DNA of 64,000 nucleotides. Origin: Rubripirellula amarantea. Its GTDB lineage: Bacteria; Planctomycetota; Planctomycetia; Pirellulales; Pirellulaceae. The stretch spans positions 3,419,241-3,483,240 of the forward strand of contig NZ_SJPI01000001.1 of NCBI RefSeq assembly GCF_007859865.1, written 5' to 3'. Under the pieces are notes generated by a model that searched no databases, was not told the DNA's origin, and saw nothing but the letters and a program-made list of their open reading frames with translations. Below, piece after piece: positions 52,322-63,873 of the stretch. A program made the translations under genes and the position numbers. Position 1 is the first letter of the stretch; each line of letters begins with the position of its first letter.

Positions 52322-53698
52322 GTGACCAATCGCCTTCGCGATGATCCGTTTGCGTTGCCCCACATTCAAGAATCTTTGGATACTCCTTTGAAGACGTTTT
52401 CAGAATTGAAGCTCATCGCGCCACTCGAGCGCGCCCTAAAAGACCAGAACTACGAAATCCCCACGCCGATCCAGGCACAAACCATTCCGCATGCACTCGA
52501 GGGCAAAGACATCCTCGGATGCGCGCAAACGGGAACGGGTAAAACCGCCGCGTTCGCGTTGCCGCTGTTGGACTTCCTTGGCGGCGAAAAGCGAATCGCT
52601 CAACCGGGTCGCCCCCAAGCACTCGTGCTCGCACCCACTCGTGAGCTAGCCATTCAAATTGGCGACTCAATGCGAGTCTACGGCAAGCATTTGAAACTCC
52701 GCACCGTGCTTGTGTTCGGTGGAGTGAATCAAAACAGCCAAGTTCGCGAAATGCAACGCGGTGCGCACATCCTTGTTGCCACGCCGGGTCGCTTGTTGGA
52801 TTTGATGGAACAAGGGCATATCAACCTTGGCGAACTTGAGGTCTTTATCCTCGACGAAGCCGATCGAATGCTTGACATGGGCTTCTTGCCTGACCTCAAG
52901 CGAATCATCGCCAAATTGCCTGATGATCGGCAGTCGATGTTCTTTAGTGCAACCATGCCACCAAAGATCGTTGATCTTGCGAACCAGTTATTGTTCAATC
53001 CCATTAGTGTCAACGTGACACCGAAGGAAACGAGCGTTAAGCGAATCACGCAAGAGCTCGTGTTTTGCGATCGAGGTGAAAAGCCCGAATTGCTTCGTCA
53101 GATCGTTGTCGGCCAAAACGTTGATCGGGTGATCGTTTTCACTCGCACCAAACGCGGTGCTAACGTCGTCGCGAAAAAGCTCGAACAGTCCGGCACCGAA
53201 GCCGCAATCATTCACGGCAACAAATCGCAGGCCGCTCGTCAAAAGGCACTTGCTGCATTCCGCGACAAGAAAGTTCGCGTGCTTGTTGCCACGGATGTCG
53301 CTGCTCGCGGGATCGACATCGACAACGTCACTCATGTGGTCAATTACGATCTACCCAATGAACCGGAAGCCTATGTTCATCGCATCGGGCGGACCGGTCG
53401 AGCAGGAGCCGAAGGAATCGCAATCTCGTTCTGCTCCGGCGAAGAGCTCGATGACTTGAAGGAAATCGAAAAGCTCTTGGGCATGAAAATTCCTCGCGAC
53501 CCCAATTCGGTGATGCCGGCCTGGGAACCTAAACGCAAGCCAGGCGGCGGTGGGCAGCGTCGTGGTGGTGGAGGTTCATCTCGCCGCAGTGGGCAAGCGA
53601 AAGCATCGTCGGGTGGTCGCAAGCCGGCTAGTCGCGGTCCTGGGGCAGGTGGTCAGCGACGATCAAAGCCTAAAAACCGTCGCCACGTCGCTTCCTAA
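52322..53698 (+). CDS. DEAD-box RNA helicase with basic Gly/Arg-rich tail
   Basis: RNA helicase of about 458 residues. It has the Q motif (KTFSELKLIAPLERAL, YEIPTPIQAQTIP), motif I (AQTGTGKTAAF), Ia (LAPTRELAIQ), II (FILDEADRMLDMGF), III (FFSATMP), IV (RVIVFTRTKRGA), V (VATDVAARGIDID) and VI (YVHRIGRTGRAG). The tail after about residue 395 is rich in Gly, Arg, Lys and Ser (GGGGQRRGGGGSSRRSGQAK), which would bind RNA, as in RhlE-type enzymes. No ATG is present near the start; I use the GTG at 52322, while a TTG at 52220 would give 34 more residues. It probably aids ribosome assembly or mRNA turnover. Confidence 0.9.
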   Translation: MTNRLRDDPFALPHIQESLDTPLKTFSELKLIAPLERALKDQNYEIPTPIQAQTIPHALEGKDILGCAQTGTGKTAAFALPLLDFLGGEKRIAQPGRPQALVLAPTRELAIQIGDSMRVYGKHLKLRTVLVFGGVNQNSQVREMQRGAHILVATPGRLLDLMEQGHINLGELEVFILDEADRMLDMGFLPDLKRIIAKLPDDRQSMFFSATMPPKIVDLANQLLFNPISVNVTPKETSVKRITQELVFCDRGEKPELLRQIVVGQNVDRVIVFTRTKRGANVVAKKLEQSGTEAAIIHGNKSQAARQKALAAFRDKKVRVLVATDVAARGIDIDNVTHVVNYDLPNEPEAYVHRIGRTGRAGAEGIAISFCSGEELDDLKEIEKLLGMKIPRDPNSVMPAWEPKRKPGGGGQRRGGGGSSRRSGQAKASSGGRKPASRGPGAGGQRRSKPKNRRHVAS

Positions 53699-53750
53699 GC
53701 GAATGCGTGTCGTCAATCTGGACGAAATCTGAACAGAATCTGAACAACGA

Positions 53751-53786
53751 GTGCGGCGAGCAATGATGATTGCTCGTCGCATTTTC
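53751..53786 (+). terminator. Probable terminator after the DEAD-box gene
   Basis: A 12-bp stem (53753-53764 with 53769-53780, one G-U pair) with a four-base loop is followed by attttcg. The T run is short, so termination may be partial. Confidence 0.7.
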
Positions 53787-53852
53787 GTTGGTGGACGGGT
53801 AAACTGTGGACCCTATTGATCTTCCCCTTGATTGAACGCACGGACTATTCAC

Positions 53853-55055
53853 ATGACACGTATCTCTGTTGCTCTGCTAGCACTCCTGGCAGTCATTCCC
53901 GCCATCCTGTGTGATGCCGTCCTGTGCGATGCCGCCACTTTCTATGTGGGGCCCAATGGAAGCGACTCGTATGGTCGCAACCAAGCTACCAACCGTTCCA
54001 CGCCCTGGCGTTCGATCCAGCGTGGGGTCAACGAAGCCGGCGGTGGCGATACCGTGGTCGTATTGTCGGGGACCTACTACGAAAGCGTCTATCTTGGGCG
54101 TAGCGGCTACGGTGGAAACGAGATCACGTTGAAAAGTGAATCTCGCGAAGGCGCCCGCCTGATTGGATCGATCTCGTCGAATGATCAAAGTTACCTTCGC
54201 GTCGATGGATTCGATGTCAGCAATTACAGTTCGACGGGGCTAACTAAAGGAATCAGCTTCAATCGTTGCCACCACGTTACCGTGCGAGATTGTCGCGTCA
54301 GAGAATGTTGGGGTGGAGGGATATCCTTTGACCAAACCGATTGGATTCTATGCGAATGGAACATCACCCACGAGAACGCTTACAACGATCCCAACCAGCA
54401 CAGCGGAATCTCGGTGTACCAACCTCAGTATCGAGGCAATGACTCTCGCGCGTACGGCATCATCATTCGCAACAACACATCTTTCAACAATTGGAACTAC
54501 GTCAACAACGTTAATTTTGGGCGTCCCACGGACGGCAACGGAATTGTGGTCGACGATTTTAAGAATGGTCAGTCCGGCGGCAACGGCGTTCCCTACGATC
54601 GAATGACAGTCATTGAAAATAACATCTGCTTTGACAACGGAGGGCAGGGGATTCATTGCTACGCCAGTCAAAACATTCGCATCCGCAACAACACCTGCGT
54701 CAACAACGTGGGAAGCTTTGACTTCGGGGGCGAAGTCTCGGTATCAGAATCAGAACGTGTTTACGTTTACAACAACATTCTGACTGCTCGAAACGGCAAG
54801 CGTGCCGCACTGCAGTATGACTCCAACAATTTCTGGTTTGGGTTCAACGTGATCGACGGTCCGGTGCTCAACGTTCCCTACGACGGCAGCAACATCTACG
54901 GCCCTGCCGGTTTCCGCCAAGGTTCGTTCGAGCTCGAGCCGTTCAGCGCAGCGGTCAACAGTGGAGTCGATGGCGGAGACCACTTTTTCCTGGACGCTTA
55001 CGGACAAAATCGTCAAAATGCGGCTCTCGACCGAGGTGCGATCGAAGTCCAATAA
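53853..55055 (+). CDS. Secreted right-handed beta-helix protein
   Basis: Exported protein of 400 residues. After the signal peptide (about 1-27, ending LCDAATF) comes a DUF1565-like opening (FYVGPNGSDSYGRNQATNRSTPWRSIQRGVNEA) and a right-handed parallel beta-helix with repeated turns (RVDGFDVSN, NRCHHVTVRDCRVREC, GIIIRNNTSFNN, MTVIENNICFDNGG, QNIRIRNNTCVNN, ERVYVYNNILTARN). The end NAALDRGAIEVQ is usual for this type. The fold is that of pectate lyases and alginate epimerases; I cannot identify catalytic residues, so it may be a lyase or a binding protein. ATG at 53853 gives the clean leader; a TTG lies seven codons earlier. Confidence 0.85.
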   Translation: MTRISVALLALLAVIPAILCDAVLCDAATFYVGPNGSDSYGRNQATNRSTPWRSIQRGVNEAGGGDTVVVLSGTYYESVYLGRSGYGGNEITLKSESREGARLIGSISSNDQSYLRVDGFDVSNYSSTGLTKGISFNRCHHVTVRDCRVRECWGGGISFDQTDWILCEWNITHENAYNDPNQHSGISVYQPQYRGNDSRAYGIIIRNNTSFNNWNYVNNVNFGRPTDGNGIVVDDFKNGQSGGNGVPYDRMTVIENNICFDNGGQGIHCYASQNIRIRNNTCVNNVGSFDFGGEVSVSESERVYVYNNILTARNGKRAALQYDSNNFWFGFNVIDGPVLNVPYDGSNIYGPAGFRQGSFELEPFSAAVNSGVDGGDHFFLDAYGQNRQNAALDRGAIEVQ

Positions 55056-55157
55056 AGTATCGTGGATGGCTGAATTGATCGGCCGAGGAGGCAAACCGTT
55101 CTAGGTTGAATGGACAAAGCGGGGACAACGTCGCGAGCCATTCACGCGGTGGCGAGG

Positions 55158-55775
55158 ATGAACGAGATGACTACGATTGAATCATTGCTTTGTAATTCGT
55201 GTGGAGCTCCGCTGGACGTGCCATCGACGGCGAACTTCGTGAAGTGCAACCACTGCGGCGCGCAGCTTGCCGTTCACCGCGATGCTAATGTGACGTTTAC
55301 CGAAGCCGTTGAGAAACTCAATCAGGCCACCCAAACATTGGCGAAGCAAGTCTCTTCAATATCCGTGCATCAAGAGATTGCAGCGCTCGATCGGGAATGG
55401 GATCAACAAGAAGAGAGCTATAAGATCATCGACAAGGACGGACACTCGCGGCTTCCGACTCAGGGATCGTCGATCATTAGCGGAGTCATGATCAGCCTGT
55501 TTGGAGTGTTCTGGACCGTTGCTGCCTTTCAGATGTTAGCACGCGGTCCCGGTGGCCTAGGGGGTCCCGGTGGCCTGGGCGGGGTGGGGGCAGTGGACGA
55601 GGTGGGTCGAACCAGCGGTATCGAGACGTTGTTCCCACTCCTGGGAATCGTTTTCACATTGGTTGGCATTGGCTCGGCGATCTATTCGCACAACCGAGCC
55701 AGTGAGTATCAAATCGCACATCGCAACTACAAACGAAAGCGATCGGCGCTTCGGGCGAAACTAAGGTCGCCTTAA
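55158..55775 (+). CDS. Zinc-ribbon membrane protein of unknown function
   Basis: Protein of about 205 residues. The N-terminus is a zinc ribbon with two CxxC pairs (LLCNSCGAPLDVPS, VKCNHCGAQLAV). A helical, probably coiled part follows (VEKLNQATQTLAKQVSSI, IAALDREWDQQEESY), then two membrane helices (about 115-137 and 165-185) around a Gly/Pro-rich loop (RGPGGLGGPGGLGGVG), and a basic C-terminus. Possible starts are ATG at 55110, 55158 and 55167; the ribbon begins a few residues after 55167, so the shorter forms are preferred. Function unknown. Confidence 0.75.
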   Translation: MNEMTTIESLLCNSCGAPLDVPSTANFVKCNHCGAQLAVHRDANVTFTEAVEKLNQATQTLAKQVSSISVHQEIAALDREWDQQEESYKIIDKDGHSRLPTQGSSIISGVMISLFGVFWTVAAFQMLARGPGGLGGPGGLGGVGAVDEVGRTSGIETLFPLLGIVFTLVGIGSAIYSHNRASEYQIAHRNYKRKRSALRAKLRSP

Positions 55776-55808
55776 TCGCATCCCGCGATATCCTGCGGAC
55801 GCAAGCGT

Positions 55809-56399
55809 TTACGAAGCAGGGCCGGTGCTAACAATCACTTGGGCGGGCCGGATCACTCGTTCGTGCATCTGGAAGCCAGTCGCCGCAACATGAGCAACTG
55901 TGCCCTCGGGTGCATCGGACGGCATCTGCTGGATCGCTTCGTGGAAGTTCGGATCGAACAATTCGCCTGCTGCGGGAATCTCTCGCACGCCGTGCTTGGC
56001 CAGAGCGTCGTCAAGTTGCTTGGCGACCATGGCCACACCATCACGAAGTCCAGCGATGGCATCGCTATCGCCGGCCGCTTCGATCGCACGGTTTAGGTTG
56101 TCGCGAACCTGCAATATGTCAGTCACCATAGGAACTGCTGCGTACTTGAGCTGATCCTCCATGTCGCGTCGCATCCGTTTCCGGAAATTTTCAGCTTCGG
56201 CTTGCGCTTGAAGGACCCGCTTGTCCGCCGAGTCGGCTGATTGACGCAAACGCTCCATTTCTTCGTCACGAGTTTCGCCAACGCTGGCTTTGACGTGAAG
56301 ATCATCATCATTGATGGCTTCATCGAATTGCGCTGCAAAGTCTTCAGCTTCGTTTTGGTCGAAGTCGCGTGAGTCTTCGGTTTCTTTGGGTTCAGACAT
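55809..56399 (-). CDS. grpE: Nucleotide exchange factor GrpE
   Basis: GrpE releases ADP from DnaK. The 196-residue protein has an acidic N-terminal part, a long coiled coil (TRDEEMERLRQSADSADKRVLQAQAEAENFRKRMRRD) and the C-terminal beta domain (FDPNFHEAIQQMPSDAPEGTV, GFQMHERVIRPAQVIVS), all typical. It is the last gene of the chaperone operon, five bases after dnaJ. No dnaK is in the window. Confidence 0.95.
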   Translation of the reverse strand: MSEPKETEDSRDFDQNEAEDFAAQFDEAINDDDLHVKASVGETRDEEMERLRQSADSADKRVLQAQAEAENFRKRMRRDMEDQLKYAAVPMVTDILQVRDNLNRAIEAAGDSDAIAGLRDGVAMVAKQLDDALAKHGVREIPAAGELFDPNFHEAIQQMPSDAPEGTVAHVAATGFQMHERVIRPAQVIVSTGPAS

Positions 56400-56404
56400 A
56401 ATGG

Positions 56405-57541
56405 TTACTTTGCTTCCGAATCGAAAAAGGTTTTCAGGCGATCCATGAACGATTTGCGATGAGGCAAGACCGATTCGTGATCTAGTTCAGCGAGTTCTCG
56501 CAATATCCGTTCCTGTTCGCTGTTAAGTTTCTTAGGAACTTCAATAAACACTTGAACAAGCAGGTCACCGGACCGTCCGCCACGCGGATCGACCACGCCT
56601 TGCCCCTTCAGCGTGAATACCTCGTTGTTTTGGGTGCCGGGATTGATCGTTAGGGTTTCAGGGCCGTTGAGCGTTGGGACTTCGATGGCTGCACCCAACG
56701 CCGCTTGGGTGTACGAGATCGGCAGTTGCAGAATCAGGTGGCTGCCATCACGTTTGAACAGCTCGTGTTCGCGGACCGTGATGAATACGTAACAATCGCC
56801 GACGGGTCCACCGTCGGGGCTCGCTTCGCCTTCGCCCTGGACCCGAACTCGCATTCCGTCGTCGACACCAGCGGGAATCGTGACGGTCAGTTCTGCTTTC
56901 TTGTTTTCGAGTCCTGTGCCGCGACAATCGCCGCACGGATTTCCGATCGTTTGTCCGGCTCCACGGCAATCCGGACATGCCGTTTGTACTCGCAGGATTC
57001 CGGCGGACTGGATGACTTGTCCATGGCCACCACAAGTGTTGCACGTGACTGGTTTGGAACCAGGCTCGGCGCCACTGCCAGCACACTTTTCACATTTCAC
57101 GCGGCGGCGAAAGGCGATGTCTTTCTCGACACCGCGAGCCGCCTCTTCGAGAGTCAGGGTGAGGTTGCATCGAATGTCGGCACCGCGTCGAGCACGGCGT
57201 TTTCCGCCGCGTCCTCGGCCGCCACCGCCAAAGAGGTCGCCAAACATTCCACCGCCAAAGAGATCTCCGAAAGCTTCGAAGATGTCCTCGACGTCGTTGT
57301 ACTGGTGAACGCCGTCGACACCCGCATGACCATGTTGATCATAGCGGGCTCGTTTTTCGGCATCGCTGAGGACTTCGTAGGCTTCGGTCGCTTCTTTGAA
57401 CCGCTCGACCGCTGACTCATCATCCCGATTTTGGTCGGGATGATATTTGATTGCCAGCTTTCGATACGCACGATCGATCTCGGTCTTGCCCGCCGATCGT
57501 TCGACTCTAAGCACTTCGTAATAACAAGTCTTCTCAGCCAT
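56405..57541 (-). CDS. dnaJ: Chaperone DnaJ
   Basis: Type I DnaJ of 378 residues. The J domain (1-70) has the HPD motif in IKYHPDQNRDD; next is a Gly/Phe/Arg-rich linker (FGGGMFGDLFGGGGRGRGG); then the zinc centre with four CxxCxGxG-type repeats (CEKCAGSG, CNTCGGHG, CPDCRGAG, CGDCRGTG); then the substrate-binding C-terminal domains (VDDGMRVRVQGEGEA, LPISYTQAALGAAIEVPTL). It stimulates DnaK ATPase activity. It lies between groEL and grpE, which is an unusual order compared with the common dnaK-dnaJ pair. Confidence 0.97.
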   Translation of the reverse strand: MAEKTCYYEVLRVERSAGKTEIDRAYRKLAIKYHPDQNRDDESAVERFKEATEAYEVLSDAEKRARYDQHGHAGVDGVHQYNDVEDIFEAFGDLFGGGMFGDLFGGGGRGRGGKRRARRGADIRCNLTLTLEEAARGVEKDIAFRRRVKCEKCAGSGAEPGSKPVTCNTCGGHGQVIQSAGILRVQTACPDCRGAGQTIGNPCGDCRGTGLENKKAELTVTIPAGVDDGMRVRVQGEGEASPDGGPVGDCYVFITVREHELFKRDGSHLILQLPISYTQAALGAAIEVPTLNGPETLTINPGTQNNEVFTLKGQGVVDPRGGRSGDLLVQVFIEVPKKLNSEQERILRELAELDHESVLPHRKSFMDRLKTFFDSEAK

Positions 57542-57552
57542 GAAATAGGCAC

Positions 57553-57610
57553 CAGGTTACAGCGAACAAGTTGCAGGGTTCCTTCCCATCGGCATTTCGC
57601 CTGTGACCTG
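57553..57610 (-). repeat. Imperfect inverted repeat between groEL2 and dnaJ
   Basis: Arms with caggt/acctg, acag/ctgt and cgaa/ttcg segments pair around a loop of about 30 bases in the 95-base gap between groEL2 and dnaJ. No T tract follows. Confidence 0.55.
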
Positions 57611-57636
57611 AAACCCGCCGCCTGTTCTCTCTGCTC

Positions 57637-59256
57637 CTAATTCACCACTCCTTCAGCACGGCGACCATCCTTATCTGCCTGCTCGAAGTTGGTGACAAGA
57701 GCTTCGGTCGTCAACAGAAGTCCAGCAATCGACGCTGCGTTTGCAAGCGCGGTGCGAACAACCTTAACCGGGTCAATCACGCCTGCCTTCATCATGTCGG
57801 TGTATTCGCCGGTGTGTGCGTTGTAGCCGATGTTGTCGGCCTTTTGCGACACTTCGTCGACCACGACGCTACCGTCGATGCCACCATTGTCAGCGATCTG
57901 ACGCATCGGAGCATCCAGAGCACTAAGCACAATGCTAACGCCGATCTTTTCGTCGCCCTTGGCTTTCTTCATCGCGTCTTCAAGAGCTTCGCGGCAACGA
58001 ACCAAAGCCACACCGCCACCGGGCAGGATGCCTTCTTCGAGTGCAGCACGCGTCGCATGCAGAGCGTCTTCGATGCGAGCCTTGGTTTGCTTCATCTCGG
58101 CTTCGGTTTCGGCACCGACGCTGATCACGGCAACACCACCGGCAAGTTTAGCCAAGCGTTCTTGGAACTTCTCTTTGTCGTACTCGCTGTCGGATTGCTC
58201 AATTTGCGAACGAATTTGAGCGACTCGCTTATCGACGTCGGCACGCTTGCCACCGCCTTCGACGATTGTAGTGCTGCCCTTATCGACAGTGACCTTCTTG
58301 GCGCGGCCAAGTTGCTCAAGCGTCACGTTTTCAAGTTGGATACCCAAGTCTTGGCTGATCAGCGTTCCACCGGTGAGAGTTGCGATGTCACCCATCATGG
58401 CCTTGCGGCGGTCGCCGAAACCAGGAGCCTTCACAGCACAGACGTTAAGCGTGCCGCGAAGCTTGTTGACTACCAAAAGTGTCAATGCTTCCGCGTCGAC
58501 GTCTTCGGCGATGATCAACAAAGGTTGGCTGGTTTGAGCAGTCTTCTCGAGCAACGGAACCAAGTCGCGAATGTTGCTGACCTTGCTGTCGTAAAGCAGG
58601 ACCAAAGCGTTTTCGAGATTCGCTTCCATCGTGCCAGCATCAGTGATGAAATAGGGCGAGATGTAACCCTTGTCAAACTGCATGCCGTCAACGTAGCTGA
58701 CCTCGGTTTCGCGACCCTTGCCTTCTTCGACGGTCGTCACGCCATCGCGGCCGACTTTGAAGAGAGCTTCAGCGAGCAACTTGCCGATCTTTTGATCGTT
58801 GTTAGCCGAGATCGCACCCACGGCAGCGACTTCTTCTTCGCCTTTGACAGGCTTGCCCATTTCGACCAACTTCGCCGTTGCAGCTTCGACTGCTTTTTCG
58901 ATTCCGCGACGAATCGCAGCCGGGTTCGAACCAGCGACGATGTTGCGAAGACCTTCTTTGAAGATCGCTCGGGCGAGGACGGTTGCGGTTGTGGTTCCGT
59001 CACCGGCAAGATCGCTTGTCTTTTGCGCCACTTCGATCACGAGCTTGGCGCCCATGTTTTCGAAACGGTCTTCGAGTTCAATTTCTTTCGCGACGGTCAC
59101 ACCGTCTTTGGTGACGGTTGGGCCACCGAACGATTTGTCGATGATCACGTTGCGGCCGGTGGGGCCCATCGTGACGGCGACAGCATTGGCGAGTTTTTCA
59201 ACGCCCGCCAACATGCGAGCACGTGCGTGATCGTCAAAAAGGAGTTGCTTTGCCAC
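57637..59256 (-). CDS. groEL: Chaperonin GroEL, second copy
   Basis: A 60-kDa chaperonin subunit of 539 residues when started at the GTG at 59256, which has the site aagga seven bases upstream and gives the usual N-terminus [15 protein letters not shown]. Visible are the ATP-binding motifs [41 protein letters not shown] and the later [25 protein letters not shown]. The C-terminus ends without the Gly-Met tail ([15 protein letters not shown]), unlike the first copy, which suggests a specialised role. It is downstream of groES in the same operon. Confidence 0.95.
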   Translation of the reverse strand: MAKQLLFDDHARARMLAGVEKLANAVAVTMGPTGRNVIIDKSFGGPTVTKDGVTVAKEIELEDRFENMGAKLVIEVAQKTSDLAGDGTTTATVLARAIFKEGLRNIVAGSNPAAIRRGIEKAVEAATAKLVEMGKPVKGEEEVAAVGAISANNDQKIGKLLAEALFKVGRDGVTTVEEGKGRETEVSYVDGMQFDKGYISPYFITDAGTMEANLENALVLLYDSKVSNIRDLVPLLEKTAQTSQPLLIIAEDVDAEALTLLVVNKLRGTLNVCAVKAPGFGDRRKAMMGDIATLTGGTLISQDLGIQLENVTLEQLGRAKKVTVDKGSTTIVEGGGKRADVDKRVAQIRSQIEQSDSEYDKEKFQERLAKLAGGVAVISVGAETEAEMKQTKARIEDALHATRAALEEGILPGGGVALVRCREALEDAMKKAKGDEKIGVSIVLSALDAPMRQIADNGGIDGSVVVDEVSQKADNIGYNAHTGEYTDMMKAGVIDPVKVVRTALANAASIAGLLLTTEALVTNFEQADKDGRRAEGVVN

Positions 59257-59314
59257 GGGAATGTCCTTGAGTGGATTGTTTTGGTTGGATGATTGAATCT
59301 GGGGTCCTGAAGTC

Positions 59315-59339
59315 ACCCTCCCGCGATACGCGGGAGGGT
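59315..59339 (-). repeat. Hairpin between groES and groEL2
   Basis: A perfect 11-bp GC-rich stem (59315-59325 with 59329-59339) with a three-base loop lies in the groES-groEL2 gap. No T run follows on the coding strand, so it is more likely an mRNA processing or stability element than a terminator. Confidence 0.8.
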
Positions 59340-59353
59340 CACGTTGATCGGTC

Positions 59354-59650
59354 CTAGAGGACCTTTGCCAGGATGTCCGACTCGCGGAGGATCTTGACTT
59401 CTTGGCCGTTGACTTCGATGTCGCTTCCGCCGTACTTGCCATAGATAACCGTGTCGCCCACTGAGACGCTCAGTTCGCCTCGGTTGCCGCTATCGAGCAG
59501 CTTTCCTGGGCCCACTGCGACAACCTTGCCACGCTGTGGCTTTTCCTGAGCCGAGTCAGGGAGCACGATGCCGCCAGCGGTGGTTGCTTCAGCGCTTTCA
59601 GGTTGAACGACAACGCGATCATCGAGGGGACGCAAGTTGATTTTTGCCAT
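59354..59650 (-). CDS. groES: Co-chaperonin GroES
   Basis: The heptameric lid of GroEL, 98 residues. The ATG at 59650 gives [16 protein letters not shown]; the mobile loop is [24 protein letters not shown] and the rest matches the family ([45 protein letters not shown]). The gene lies between the two groEL genes. Confidence 0.97.
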   Translation of the reverse strand: MAKINLRPLDDRVVVQPESAEATTAGGIVLPDSAQEKPQRGKVVAVGPGKLLDSGNRGELSVSVGDTVIYGKYGGSDIEVNGQEVKILRESDILAKVL

Positions 59651-59708
59651 TGGTTTAGTTCCGTATCTAGAAAATTGTGTAGGTGTAAAAGTTGTAAACA
59701 TAGAAGAA

Positions 59709-59752
59709 GTCAGGCGAACCGACTTGTCATTGTCTCAAGCCGGTTCGCTGAC
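59709..59752 (-). repeat. Inverted repeat between groEL1 and groES
   Basis: Arms gtcaggcgaaccgacttg and caagccggttcgctgac (coordinates 59709-59752) form a long stem with one bulge and one G-U pair, around a loop of nine bases, in the gap between groEL1 and groES. A tct-rich stretch, not a T tract, follows on the coding strand. Confidence 0.75.
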
Positions 59753-59762
59753 GCTTGTTCTT

Positions 59763-61998
<2,236 letters not shown>

Positions 61999-63828
61999 CT
62001 AAAGATCCGCCAGCACATCGTTGGGGATGATCAGGTCATCGCGGCTCATGTCGTACGTGAACGCTTTCCAGTCGTCCCAGTTCACGCGAACTGCTCCGTC
62101 GTCGTGAACTTTAACGATCGTAACGTCGCACCACTTTCCTGCATAACAAGCCTGTAATTTGATTCCCGGCTTCAAGGACATCTCGGCGGTCAACGGCTCA
62201 GCGTCTTCGGGGATAGGCAAGTTGACCGGGTAGCGCTTGAGCGTCCGCGGCCGATCACTGGTCTCGCGCTCGGTAGACGTTGTTAAGTTTGGTGGAGCCG
62301 GCACTGCGTCAGCGGCGATTGGACGCGAGGGGTCGCTTCGTGCTGACGAGTTCGATGGTTCGCCATGCGGTTGATCCATCGTCCTGGGTTGCCCGAAATG
62401 GGAACGCTGGGGTGGGACATAGCCGGGACGATATGGATCATGGTGAGGAGTTCGGTGCTGAGATTCTTCGTGCCATTGAGCCGCCCGCCGTTCGGCAGCA
62501 AGCACCGCCTCATCCATACGACGAGCTCGCGCATTTTGCGATTGAAGCCCCATCAGCATCATCAATGTGAAAGCGAACAAACCCAAGCAATACTTCGCCG
62601 CTAGCACCCGAGCGATTCCAAAGTAACGCCATAGCGTGATGAAAATAGCCACCGTCACGAAGAAGGTCAGGATGCTTAGTCCGATCTGAAGTAACAAATA
62701 AGGGTTGTTCAGAACTTCGGGATCCAAGTTCGGGTTGTTCTGCATCCGAGATCGTGCACGAGACAGGCGTAGTCCCGCTAGCATCAGCAACAGAACGAAA
62801 CCACCTGATCCCATCGACAATACTTGGGCTCCTACCTTATCCATGATGCGTTTGACAATGTGTTGTCGAGGCACAAACAGGAGCCCGACGATGACGGCGC
62901 CCACCGGCATCGTCGCCGCAATGATGACCAACATGGGCGGAAAGATAATGCAGACCAACAAAGCAAACGCGTTGAGCAACACGATTGCCGTTACCCAGCG
63001 ATGGTTGTTCAGCCATCCCAAGAATCCAGCCCGTTTGACTGACTTACGATGAGGTGTGTAGGGATTGCCAAGGGGACCCGCGTTCGCCGACGGGAATCCG
63101 TTACTCGGCTGAGAGCTGTGAAGATTTCCCGGCGTTGGCAACTGACCTAGGTCTAAGATCGACGACTCAAAATTCGCCGCCGGCAGGTTTGACGGTGGGG
63201 GATTAGACAGTGGGGGAGTCGCGGCAGCAGTTGCGCGCAGAGAATCAGACGCGACGGGGCGCGGGTTGTGTCGTGCCGCTGGGCTTGTCGTTCCATGTGC
63301 GGGCAGTTGCGTTTGTGTCGCGGGCGGCATCGCAACCGGCGGTTGCGCCGGAGGTCGACGGTTCGTAGCGTGACGGTTCGCGGTAGAGTGCGCGCTTGTC
63401 GGAGCCGACGGTTGGGGCGACAGTTGAGCTGGCATGGGCGGTCGTGTCGGTGAGGAACCGCCTGCGCCCGGGGCACCTGAAGCTGTTCCAGCGGGGACTT
63501 GAATTTGTGCCTTGCAGAGCGGGCATTTCGCGATCGAGCCTTGAGCGCTGACCTTGACTGAAATGTTGCTCCCGCAATTCCCACATGCAACGTTCTTACG
63601 TTGGGCAGGTTGGGGGCCGGGCGGGGTGGCTACTGAAGCATGTGATGTTTGACCCGCAGGTCGCGATTGTGCTGTCGCTGAGTTTCCTGTCGCTGAGGCG
63701 GCATTGGCGGCAGGAATCACGGATAGAGATTGGCACTTGGGGCACTTCACCTGCTTGCCCGCGGACGCTGCTCCCACAGCAAGTCGCTGCTGGCACACTT
63801 CACAATCGAATTGTATTTTGCCGTCCAC
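61999..63828 (-). CDS. Zinc-ribbon membrane protein with C-terminal SH3/Tudor-like domain
   Basis: Protein of 609 residues, function unknown. It has two N-terminal zinc-ribbon-like pairs (FDCEVCQQRLAVG...VKCPKCQSLSV and VACGNCGSNISV...AKCPLCKAQIQV), then a very long Pro/Ala/Ser/Thr-rich linker (about 110-270), four membrane helices in two pairs (about 280-330 and 345-430), a second charged linker and a compact C-terminal domain (LKPGIKLQACYAGKWCDVTIVKVHDDGAVRVNWDDW), which looks like an SH3/Tudor-type beta barrel. The GTG start at 63828 is preceded by ggggag. The arrangement is common in planctomycetes, where similar C-terminal domains recur, but no role is known. Confidence 0.8.
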   Translation of the reverse strand: MDGKIQFDCEVCQQRLAVGAASAGKQVKCPKCQSLSVIPAANAASATGNSATAQSRPAGQTSHASVATPPGPQPAQRKNVACGNCGSNISVKVSAQGSIAKCPLCKAQIQVPAGTASGAPGAGGSSPTRPPMPAQLSPQPSAPTSAHSTANRHATNRRPPAQPPVAMPPATQTQLPAHGTTSPAARHNPRPVASDSLRATAAATPPLSNPPPSNLPAANFESSILDLGQLPTPGNLHSSQPSNGFPSANAGPLGNPYTPHRKSVKRAGFLGWLNNHRWVTAIVLLNAFALLVCIIFPPMLVIIAATMPVGAVIVGLLFVPRQHIVKRIMDKVGAQVLSMGSGGFVLLLMLAGLRLSRARSRMQNNPNLDPEVLNNPYLLLQIGLSILTFFVTVAIFITLWRYFGIARVLAAKYCLGLFAFTLMMLMGLQSQNARARRMDEAVLAAERRAAQWHEESQHRTPHHDPYRPGYVPPQRSHFGQPRTMDQPHGEPSNSSARSDPSRPIAADAVPAPPNLTTSTERETSDRPRTLKRYPVNLPIPEDAEPLTAEMSLKPGIKLQACYAGKWCDVTIVKVHDDGAVRVNWDDWKAFTYDMSRDDLIIPNDVLADL

Positions 63829-63831
63829 CTA

Positions 63832-63873
63832 GCTCCCCAAGGCCTTTGCCTGGCTCCCCAGGGCCTATGCCCG
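63832..63873. repeat. 21-bp direct repeat, two copies
   Basis: Two adjoining 21-bp copies beginning gctcccca(a/g)ggcct (63832-63852 and 63853-63873) lie immediately upstream of the GTG start of the zinc-ribbon protein, and include its likely ribosome binding site on the minus strand. The remaining bases to 64000 show no gene. Confidence 0.7.

Noticed and set aside
57814-59292. A 492-codon open frame on the plus strand
   Set aside because: It lies wholly antisense to groEL2, whose protein is beyond doubt. Long antisense frames are expected from the codon use here, and its product has no recognisable motif.
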